Program-made: the position numbers and the translations under genes
Assembly (NCBI GenBank): GCA_035473395.1
Contig: DATIOF010000178.1
Coordinates: 1-5,192 of the forward strand
Origin: AC-32 sp035473395
GTDB taxonomy: Bacteria; Actinomycetota; Thermoleophilia; Gaiellales; Gaiellaceae
Direction: 5' to 3'
DNA length: 5,192 bases
Shown: piece after piece, positions 1 through 4,889 of the stretch
Numbering within the stretch: the stretch's first letter is position 1
Layout of the letters: the number at the start of each line of letters is the position of its first letter
The notes under the pieces: model-generated
The model's database searches: none
Seen by the model: only the letters and a program-made list of their open reading frames with translations
Told to the model about the DNA's origin: nothing

Positions 1-725
1 GTGCCGTCGGCGGTGTTCATCAGGGTCACGGCCTTGTTCTTGGTCAGCGTGACCGTGGGCGCGCCGTTCTCGAGCGAGCCGCCGGCGATCGAGATCTTCG
101 CCCCCTTCTTCGTCAGCGAGACGAGCTTGAAGTAGGGGTTCGACGCGGGGAAGGTTCCGCCGGTCTGGACGGACTCGGGAGACCCGTTCACGGAGATCAC
201 CGCAGTAGTCAGCGGCGTCTTGGGCGTGGGCGCGGCAGGAGCCGCGGCCGGCGGTGACGGCTGCGCAGAGCCGCCCGAGCCACCAGAGCCGCCCACCACC
301 ACGCCTGTAGGCCCGGTGGCGCCTGCCGATCCAGAGCTCGGGAGCGCTCCGCTAGAGCCCGTGGTGCCTTTCAGGTTGATCTGCTGGATGAACGGATCCT
401 TCGACCGGAACAGCCCGAACGCGAGCAGCTGGCCGGATTGCGGCGCCGGAACGCCTTCGGGGTCAGTGATGCCGTCCCCTCCGGGCGCGGCTGCAGCCGG
501 CGCGGCGTTGCCGCCGCTCAGCGAGGGCGCGCTGATCGGCGCCGGGGTCGAGCCCGGGGTCGTGGTCGCGGGCGGCGGGGTCGACGAGCTCTGATCCGCC
601 GGGTGCATCATCTTCAGCGTCCGCGGGACCTGAAAGGCGAGCACCGCCAGCAGGATCACGCCACCGACGCCGGCGTAGATCTTCTGGCGCTTGGCCTTTG
701 CCTTGGGATCGATCTTCTTCGCCAT
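1..725 (-). CDS. PilP-like type IV pilus alignment protein, C-terminus cut by window edge
   Basis: My own translation from the ATG at 725 stays open to the left edge (241 full codons), so the gene continues outside. The product has a short basic cytoplasmic N-terminus (KKIDPKAKAKRQK), one membrane segment at about residues 16-31, and a long Pro/Ser/Thr/Gly/Ala linker. Inside the linker is GLFRSKDPF (about 104-112), like the (K/R)DPF motif of PilP and GspC-type proteins. A second linker contains GGSGGSGGS, and from about residue 172 a beta-rich stretch runs off the edge (ISVNG, FKLVSL, AKISIAGG, APTVTLTK). Its place after pilO matches pilP in pilMNOP operons. It starts two bases after the pilO TAG, with a plausible AGGGA ribosome-binding site. 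By analogy it would sit in the membrane and bind the PilN/PilO complex outside the cytoplasm. The PilP assignment rests on order, topology and the DPF motif rather than clear homology; a lineage-specific pilus protein is the alternative. Confidence 0.8.
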   Translation of the reverse strand, partial: MAKKIDPKAKAKRQKIYAGVGGVILLAVLAFQVPRTLKMMHPADQSSSTPPPATTTPGSTPAPISAPSLSGGNAAPAAAAPGGDGITDPEGVPAPQSGQLLAFGLFRSKDPFIQQINLKGTTGSSGALPSSGSAGATGPTGVVVGGSGGSGGSAQPSPPAAAPAAPTPKTPLTTAVISVNGSPESVQTGGTFPASNPYFKLVSLTKKGAKISIAGGSLENGAPTVTLTKNKAVTLMNTADG

Positions 726-727
726 GC

Positions 728-1432
728 CTAGGTCCCTGCCGGAGCGGCCGACGCGCTCGCGCCGGTCGGGGTCGTGGGCGGTGTCACGCCGGTCGATCCG
801 GTCGCGCCGGTCGCCCCGGTGGCGCCGGCCGGAGGCGCCACGGTCGGAGCCGTGCCCGTGCCGTAGACGAACGCGTCGATCACGAGGTGCGCACGGATCT
901 GCGGGAAGCCGGGAGGCGGAGGCGCCTCGGCGAACTCGACCTGGTCGATCGCGAAGAGACGGCCGGTCGCGTCGAGCGTGCCGTGCCGCACGTCGACGAG
1001 ATTCCGCAGCCGGTAGAGGAAGTCGGACAGGTCGTAGAAGTTGCCCTGAAACTCGACGGTGATCGGGATCGCGAGGTAGCCGGAGATCGGCGTCGCCGTG
1101 GCGGACGGCGTGATCTGCTCGAAGGTGATCCCGCTGTCCTCGGCGACCTGGTTCAGCTCGAGCAGGATCCCGGCCATGTCGACCTGATCCGGCATGGCCT
1201 TCGTCAGCCGGTAGAGGTCCGCCACGCGAATCTGGGCGCCCTTCTTCGCCTCGAGCGTGAGGGCGCGGGCGGCGTCGATCGCGCTGTTGGTGTCCGCGAT
1301 CTGGCGGTCGAGTTCGGCCGCCTTGGCGTGCTGGGGCCGGATCAGCATCATGTACCCGCCCACGCCGGCGAGCAGGAAGCCGACCACGATCAGCGCGATC
1401 AGCGCGGGCTGCGGGAGGCCGCTTCTCTTCAC
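728..1432 (-). CDS. pilO: PilO, type IV pilus inner-membrane alignment protein
   Basis: 234 residues. There is a short cytoplasmic N-terminus, one membrane helix at about 9-31 (LIALIVVGFLLAGVGGYMML), and a coiled coil at about 35-80. The ferredoxin-like PilO core follows at about 85-190 and includes the family-typical pattern VEFQGNFYDLSDFLYRLRNL (about 127-146). PilO pairs with PilN to form the periplasmic or extracytoplasmic ring that connects PilM to the rest of the pilus machine. The GTG start overlaps the pilN stop in a GTGA, and a GGGAGG ribosome-binding site lies six bases upstream inside pilN, so the start is well supported and translation is probably coupled. After the core there is a low-complexity tail of about 40 residues rich in Gly, Ala, Thr and Pro, with a GATGATGATGSTG repeat that classical PilO proteins lack. 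Identification is firm from topology, core pattern and gene order. Confidence 0.92.
   Translation of the reverse strand: MKRSGLPQPALIALIVVGFLLAGVGGYMMLIRPQHAKAAELDRQIADTNSAIDAARALTLEAKKGAQIRVADLYRLTKAMPDQVDMAGILLELNQVAEDSGITFEQITPSATATPISGYLAIPITVEFQGNFYDLSDFLYRLRNLVDVRHGTLDATGRLFAIDQVEFAEAPPPPGFPQIRAHLVIDAFVYGTGTAPTVAPPAGATGATGATGSTGVTPPTTPTGASASAAPAGT
733..737 (-). promoter_or_regulatory. Probable ribosome-binding site of the PilP-like gene
   Basis: On the minus strand this reads AGGGA, seven bases before the ATG at 725, inside the last codons of pilO. It is a weaker match than those of pilM and pilO. Confidence 0.5.
788..832 (-). repeat. 9-bp repeats coding the Gly-Ala-Thr tail of PilO
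   Basis: About five imperfect nine-base units built on CCGGTCG encode the GATGATGATGSTG part of the PilO C-terminal tail. The PilP-like protein has a related GATGPTG stretch at about residues 135-141. Confidence 0.7.
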
Positions 1433-2055
1433 TGTCCGCCTCCCGGCCTTCGAACGTCGGCCACGATCACGAAGTGCACGGCCTGGGCAGTCCCGACTTT
1501 CGTCAGGGTGCTCTGCTGGAGCTGCACGTTGACGAGGTCGGGCACAACGGCCAGCCGGCTCAGCAAGCGCGCGACCGCGGGATGCGAGTAGGTGTAGCCG
1601 TCGATCGTGAACCCGGTTGCCGCGACCGTGGCGCCGGCGGCTGCCGGAGCCGGGGCGGCCGCCGACGACGAGGGCACGGGCGCGTTCGCCGAGATCGTCG
1701 CCAGCCAGACGTCGTTCGGCAGCACCAGCGAAAGCTCACGGAAGACCCGGTCCCAGGCGACCCGGCGCGAAAGCGCTGCGGAGAGCGCGCTGACGCGAGC
1801 CTGCTTGTCGGCAGCGAGCGCGGTCTGCGTCTTGACGCGGCTCGCGTCAGGGGTCGGGATCGCGCGCAGCTCGTCCTGGAGCGTCGCGAGCTCGGCCTGC
1901 TTGTCCTTCACCTTGCCGCTGCCCGAGAGGAACATCGCGGAGAGGATCGCCGCGAGCAGCACGGCGAGCACGACCGGCACGAGCACGATCCACTGCGTCT
2001 TCTGCGGGCCTCCGCGGCGCGCGTCGTCTCGTGGCAGGAGGTTGATCGCACGCAC
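1429..2055 (-). CDS. pilN: PilN, type IV pilus alignment protein with PilM-docking motif
   Basis: 208 residues. The N-terminus is MRAINLLPRDD; INLLP (residues 4-8) is the conserved PilN peptide known to dock in a groove of PilM. A membrane helix spans about 22-44, followed by a coiled coil at about 47-105. The extracytoplasmic fold (about 100-200) has the typical WDRVFRELSLVLPNDVWL segment. An Ala/Pro/Ser-rich insertion at about 125-146 interrupts that fold and is probably a loop. The GTG start at 2055 places the docking motif right at the N-terminus and lies two bases after the pilM stop, with a GAGGA ribosome-binding site at the pilM 3' end. PilN forms a heterodimer with PilO and transmits the state of cytoplasmic PilM across the membrane. 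The 3' end overlaps pilO by four bases. Confidence 0.93.
   Translation of the reverse strand: MRAINLLPRDDARRGGPQKTQWIVLVPVVLAVLLAAILSAMFLSGSGKVKDKQAELATLQDELRAIPTPDASRVKTQTALAADKQARVSALSAALSRRVAWDRVFRELSLVLPNDVWLATISANAPVPSSSAAAPAPAAAGATVAATGFTIDGYTYSHPAVARLLSRLAVVPDLVNVQLQQSTLTKVGTAQAVHFVIVADVRRPGGGQ
1439..1444 (-). promoter_or_regulatory. Ribosome-binding site of pilO inside pilN 3' end
   Basis: On the minus strand this reads GGGAGG, six bases before the pilO GTG at 1432. It lies within the last codons of pilN (the Gly-rich end) and supports the GTG start that overlaps the pilN TGA. Confidence 0.75.
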
Positions 2056-2057
2056 GT

Positions 2058-3581
2058 CTAGTCCTCGATCCCGAGGCCGATGGCGACCGCGAGGGAGCCG
2101 AGCTGCTCGTCGGTCTCGCGCAGCTTCTTGCCGAGCTTCACGCGCAACAGCGGGTCGCCCACCTCGACGCGGACGCCGATCAGGCGCTGCAGCTCGTCGG
2201 CGACCCCGCCCAGGTGCGCGGTGCCGCCCGTGATCACGATCTCGCCGATGCCGAGAGATCCGGGCTGGTTCTGGTAGAACTGGAGCGAGGAGACGAGCTC
2301 GCGCGCAAACGTCTGCAACTGGCGCCGAACCGCCTCGCGAGCGCGATCCGCCTGATCCTGAGTCAGCCCTTCCGGAACATTCGCGGTAGCGAGTGAGAGC
2401 TCTCGCTTGAACGGCTCCGCCTCGGACGGCGCGCAGTCGAGCTCGCGGGCCATCGCCACGTCGAGCGTCGAGCCGCCCCAGTCGAGCACGCGCGTGAACT
2501 CGCAGACGCGGCCGTCGGAGACGGCAAAGGTCGAGCGGTCGTGGCCGACCGAGACGACGACGAGCGCAGCGTCGGAGGGCGGTGCGTCCTGTGGCAGCGG
2601 ATCGCCGAGCGCGCGCAGCAAAGCGAACGCCTCGAGGTCGATCCCCGCCAGCCGCACACCGGCCTTCTTGCAGGCGGCGACGTAGCGGTCGATCAGCTCG
2701 CGATAGGCGACCACTAGCAGGATCCGGCGTACGAGCTGCCCCTCGTCGTCCGTCCGCTCGCCGAGGACGTGGTAGTCGAGCACGGCCTCCTCGATCGGGA
2801 TCGGCAGGGCCTCCTGGGCGCGGAAGCGGATCGCGTTCTCGAGCTGCTTGGGGTCGGCGATGCCGGCGATCTCGAAGATGCGGACGCCGATGCGGTTGTT
2901 GGCGATGCCGAGCCGCACGCCCTGGCGCGGAAGCTTGTGCTTGCGGAAGAACGCCTTCAGCGCCTCGGCGAGAAGCTCCGGCTCGCGCAGCTCGCCGCCG
3001 ACCACGATTCCGTGGTCGAGGCGCTCGCGCGCGACCTGGACGAGCTCCGGGTGACCGTTGTTCACGATCCGGGCGGCCGCGAGCTGCGAGCCGCCGATCT
3101 TGAGGCCGACGAGGCGCTTCGCGCGCTTGCCCGACGACGCCGCGCTCTTCTGGCGCCTGAGACGGGGCTTGCGCGGCTCCTTGGCCTGCGGCGACTCGGC
3201 TTCGACCTGCACGACCGGCTCCTTGGCGGCCTTCTTGCGGCCGAACGGGAGCGAGATCTCCTTCTTCAGGCCGGCGGCCTTGGGCTTGGGCTCTTTCGGG
3301 GTCTTCTCCCGCTTCGCCTTGGGCTCGCTCGGAGTCTTGGGCTGCTTCGGCTTGCGCCGGAACGAAATCTCCTTCTTCAGCAGCGACTTCTCGGGCTCGG
3401 GCTCGGGCGTGACGGGCTCGGGCTCGGGCGTGGCGGGCTCAGGCTCAGGCTCGGGCTCGAGTGCGATGGGCTCAGGGTCGAGGTCGGCCTCGGGCTGAGG
3501 CTCGGGCCGCGCAGGCGTGTGCCGCAGCTCCTTGGTCTCCTCGTCGGGCTGCTCAGGCCGCATGTCGTCGTTCCACTCCAT
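2058..3581 (-). CDS. pilM: PilM, actin-like type IV pilus protein with long N-terminal extension
   Basis: 507 residues. From about residue 157 to the end it is a normal-length PilM (about 350 residues) with the actin/FtsA-like fold: phosphate-1 region LVGLKIGGSQ, a 1C-like domain (about 205-300, including RFRAQEALPIPIEEAVLDYH), phosphate-2 region VVVSVGHDRSTFAV (about 341-354), the DWGGSTLDVAMARELDC segment, and adenosine loop ITGGTAHLGG (450-459). PilM sits on the cytoplasmic side and binds the PilN N-terminus, linking the motor ATPases to PilN/PilO. Two features are odd. First, residues 1-156 are a disordered extension: acidic Pro-Glu repeats (about 26-64), then a Lys-rich basic region with LKKEIS at 68-73 and 105-110. 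Second, the acidic residue expected in each phosphate loop is replaced (Lys161, Ser344). The ATG at 3581 has a GGAGGG site six bases upstream and follows the pilT stop by two bases; Met7 is a weaker alternative start. Confidence 0.93.
   Translation of the reverse strand: MEWNDDMRPEQPDEETKELRHTPARPEPQPEADLDPEPIALEPEPEPEPATPEPEPVTPEPEPEKSLLKKEISFRRKPKQPKTPSEPKAKREKTPKEPKPKAAGLKKEISLPFGRKKAAKEPVVQVEAESPQAKEPRKPRLRRQKSAASSGKRAKRLVGLKIGGSQLAAARIVNNGHPELVQVARERLDHGIVVGGELREPELLAEALKAFFRKHKLPRQGVRLGIANNRIGVRIFEIAGIADPKQLENAIRFRAQEALPIPIEEAVLDYHVLGERTDDEGQLVRRILLVVAYRELIDRYVAACKKAGVRLAGIDLEAFALLRALGDPLPQDAPPSDAALVVVSVGHDRSTFAVSDGRVCEFTRVLDWGGSTLDVAMARELDCAPSEAEPFKRELSLATANVPEGLTQDQADRAREAVRRQLQTFARELVSSLQFYQNQPGSLGIGEIVITGGTAHLGGVADELQRLIGVRVEVGDPLLRVKLGKKLRETDEQLGSLAVAIGLGIED
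2062..2066 (-). promoter_or_regulatory. Ribosome-binding site of pilN inside pilM 3' end
   Basis: On the minus strand this reads GAGGA, six bases before the pilN GTG at 2055. The same bases encode the last two residues (Glu-Asp) of PilM, so pilM and pilN translation are probably linked. It supports the GTG start. Confidence 0.65.
3253..3380 (-). repeat. Two LKKEIS-coding direct repeats in pilM
   Basis: Seventeen bases at 3253-3269 and 3364-3380 are identical except for one base. They encode LKKEIS at PilM residues 105-110 and 68-73, each followed by a hydrophobic residue and then basic residues (FRRK; LPFGRKK). Low-complexity Lys/Pro sequence separates them. Confidence 0.8.
3393..3434 (-). 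repeat. 21-bp tandem duplication in the Pro-Glu tract of pilM
   Basis: Bases 3393-3413 and 3414-3434 are two adjacent 21-base units that differ at one position. They encode two heptads (ATPEPEP and VTPEPEP) of the PilM extension. Further six-base Glu-Pro units (GAGCCC/GAGCCT) continue to about 3475. The array keeps the reading frame and probably grows and shrinks by slippage. Confidence 0.85.
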
Positions 3582-3583
3582 CG

Positions 3584-4726
3584 CTAGCCCTCCGCCACCC
3601 GCAGGCCGGCAGCGGGCGCGACGCCCGCGGCCTGCGCCGAAACGGCGAAGCCGGCGCGCTCGAGCAGGCCTACGAGCTGCTCGGGCCGGCTGGAGCGCGA
3701 GAGCGCGACCTCGAACGAGATCACGCCGCGCAGGGTCAGGTCGGCGAGGGACTGCTCCATCGTCTGCATGCCCTTGGCGGTGCCGGTCTGCATGACCGAG
3801 TAGACCTGCTCGACCTTCGCCTGGCGGATCAGGTTCCGCACTGCGTCGTCAGGAAAAAGAATCTCGAGGGCGGGCACACGGCCCGTGCCGTCGGCGGTCG
3901 GGAGCAGCGCCTGCGTCACAACGCCCTCGAGCGTGGCGGCAAGCTGAATCCTGATCTGGTCCTGCTGCCCGGCCGGGAAAGCGTCGATCACGCGGTCGAT
4001 CGTCCCGGGCGCGCTCTGGGTGTGCAGGGTGGCAAACACGAGGTGGCCGGTCTCGGCCGCGGTCAGCGCGGTCGAGATCGTCTCGAGGTCGCGCATCTCG
4101 CCGAGGAGGATCACGTCGGGGTCCTGGCGGAGCGCGGCGCGGAGCGCCTCGGCGAAGCTGGTCGCGTCGACGCCGATCTCGCGCTGGTTGACGACGCAGC
4201 GCTTGTGGCGGTGGACGAACTCGATCGGGTCCTCGATCGTGAGGATGTGCTCGGCCCGCTTGCGGTTGATCTCGTCGATCAGGGCCGCGAGCGTGGTCGA
4301 TTTACCGGAGCCGGTCGGGCCGGTGACGAGCACGAGCCCGCGGGGGCGCTCGGTCAGCTCGTGGAGCGCCGACGGGATTCCGAGCTCCTCGAGCGTCTTG
4401 ATCTCCGTCGGGATCAGGCGGAAGGCCGCGCCGAGCGCTTCCCGCTGCCAGTACACATTCACGCGGAAGCGCGCGAGGCCGGGAATCGAGTGCGCGAGGT
4501 CGATCTGCCGGCTGACCTCCAGGTGCTTCTGCTGCTCGGTGGAGAGGATCCGGTACAGGAGCTGCTGCGTGACCTCCGGGGTCAGCGGAGGGATTTCCTG
4601 CAGGGGCTCGAGCTTGCCGCGCACGCGCACCGCCGGGTGCGCGCCGACAGCCACGTGCAGATCCGACGCGTTCCGCGCCACCATCTGCTCGAGCAGATCG
4701 TCGACCGAATACAAGGTGTCCGCCAT
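3584..4726 (-). CDS. pilT: PilT, type IV pilus retraction ATPase
   Basis: 380 residues from the ATG at 4726. This is a hexameric secretion-type ATPase of the PilT/GspE superfamily that drives pilus retraction. Visible motifs, in 380-residue numbering, are the N-terminal DDLLEQMVARNASDLHVAVG segment typical of PilT, Walker A GPTGSGKST (136-144), Asp box TIEDPIEFVH (163-172), Walker B DVILLGEMRD (194-203) and His box GHLVFATLHT (217-226). A C-terminal AVRNLIR (295-301) matches the AIRNLIR motif that separates PilT from the extension ATPase PilB. A short Ala-rich C-terminal tail follows the core. The frame opens further to a GTG at 4750, adding eight residues (VPIASAAA). I prefer the ATG because family members begin close to the DDLL segment, but neither start has a clear ribosome-binding site. 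It is the first gene of the minus-strand operon and probably carries the promoter for all five genes. Confidence 0.95.
   Translation of the reverse strand: MADTLYSVDDLLEQMVARNASDLHVAVGAHPAVRVRGKLEPLQEIPPLTPEVTQQLLYRILSTEQQKHLEVSRQIDLAHSIPGLARFRVNVYWQREALGAAFRLIPTEIKTLEELGIPSALHELTERPRGLVLVTGPTGSGKSTTLAALIDEINRKRAEHILTIEDPIEFVHRHKRCVVNQREIGVDATSFAEALRAALRQDPDVILLGEMRDLETISTALTAAETGHLVFATLHTQSAPGTIDRVIDAFPAGQQDQIRIQLAATLEGVVTQALLPTADGTGRVPALEILFPDDAVRNLIRQAKVEQVYSVMQTGTAKGMQTMEQSLADLTLRGVISFEVALSRSSRPEQLVGLLERAGFAVSAQAAGVAPAAGLRVAEG
3588..3593 (-). promoter_or_regulatory. Ribosome-binding site of pilM inside pilT 3' end
   Basis: On the minus strand this reads GGAGGG, six bases before the pilM ATG at 3581. 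It overlaps the last pilT codons and decides the pilM start in favour of Met1 rather than Met7. Confidence 0.75.
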
Positions 4727-4740
4727 TGCCGCTGCGCTCG

Positions 4741-4748
4741 CTATCGGC
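4741..4748 (-). promoter_or_regulatory. GCCGATAG box upstream of pilT (possible FliA/WhiG-type -10)
   Basis: On the minus strand GCCGATAG ends 14 bases before the preferred pilT ATG. It differs in only the last base from GCCGATAA, the -10 element of FliA/WhiG-type sigma factors. A TCAA (4768-4765) lies 16 bases upstream, close to the TAAA and roughly 15-base spacer of that class. This is a weak, pattern-only call. If real, transcription would start only a few bases before the ATG, which would fit the missing ribosome-binding site and rule out the GTG start at 4750. Confidence 0.25.
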
Positions 4749-4813
4749 ACGGCCAGTCACTGACTTGAGGGTCTTCGGCGAGTGATGCGCGGGTGATGCC
4801 GCTTCCCCTTTTT

Positions 4814-4875
4814 GGGGGGTGTGCCTGCGAGGCAACACGCGCCGATAGAGGGCGCAGGCCATCTGCGCACCCCTC
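4814..4875 (+). promoter_or_regulatory. Long imperfect stem in the prepilin leader
   Basis: Bases 4814-4822 (GGGGGGTGT) can pair with 4867-4875 (GCACCCCTC) through nine pairs, two of them G-U. This continues into 4823-4829 (GCCTGCG) with 4853-4859 (CGCAGGC) through seven Watson-Crick pairs, leaving a one-sided seven-base bulge (4860-4866). The 23-base apical part holds the GCCGATAG sequence and further pairing options (GCGCC/GGCGC; a small GCCT-GCG-AGGC hairpin). The stem stops at the base before AAGGAGG. It does not match a riboswitch class I can recognise. Pairing was found by hand, and GC-rich DNA gives chance stems. Confidence 0.4.
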
Positions 4876-4882
4876 AAGGAGG
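4876..4882 (+). promoter_or_regulatory. Strong ribosome-binding site of the prepilin gene
   Basis: AAGGAGG is a full-length Shine-Dalgarno match, seven bases before the ATG at 4890. It fixes that start and suggests high translation, as expected for a major pilin. It contrasts with pilT on the other side of the gap, which has no clear site. Confidence 0.9.
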
Positions 4883-4889
4883 AACAAGC

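Larger units (their letters stand above)
4727..4889. promoter_or_regulatory. Divergent pilT / prepilin intergenic region
   Basis: This 163-base gap is the only real non-coding space in the window and must hold the promoters of both the pilTMNO operon (minus) and the prepilin gene (plus). I see no convincing housekeeping -35/-10 pair on either strand. Visible elements are two facing copies of GCCGATAG (4741-4748 on minus, 4841-4848 on plus), a direct repeat GTGATGC (4782-4788 and 4793-4799, 11 bases apart), a CCCC-T5-GGGG inverted repeat (4805-4817) and a long imperfect stem before the prepilin ribosome-binding site. Confidence 0.6.

Noticed and set aside
220..594. 124-codon plus-strand frame opposite the PilP-like gene
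   Set aside because: Its Pro/Gly/Ala-rich translation is the reverse of the PilP-like linker codons; there is no ribosome-binding site, and the minus-strand frame has a membrane segment, an operon context and a good start.
698..1591. 297-codon plus-strand frame antisense to pilO and pilN
   Set aside because: The translation is Arg/Asp/Glu-rich with no domain and no ribosome-binding site; the minus strand holds clear PilO and PilN.
3393..3475. CRISPR-like or mobile-element repeat array
   Set aside because: The units are contiguous, in frame and code for Pro-Glu heptads with no spacers; this is a protein-coding low-complexity repeat.
2769..3587. 272-codon plus-strand frame antisense to pilM
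   Set aside because: The Leu/Gly/Arg-rich repeats simply mirror the Pro-Glu and Lys-rich codons of PilM.
3461..4768. 435-codon open frame on the plus strand, antisense to pilT and the start of pilM
   Set aside because: It is a mirror of the high-GC coding pattern of pilT. The translation is low-complexity Arg/Leu/Glu/Asp-rich with no recognisable domain, while the opposite strand has complete PilT motifs.
4805..4817. CCCC-T5-GGGG inverted repeat as an intrinsic terminator
   Set aside because: The stem is only four base pairs and no T-run follows on either strand. No convergent gene end lies here, because both neighbours point away.
4814..4889. c-di-GMP-I (GEMM) riboswitch in the prepilin leader
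   Set aside because: The location is attractive, but the conserved core and tetraloop-receptor sequences of that class are not present; only generic stems are visible.
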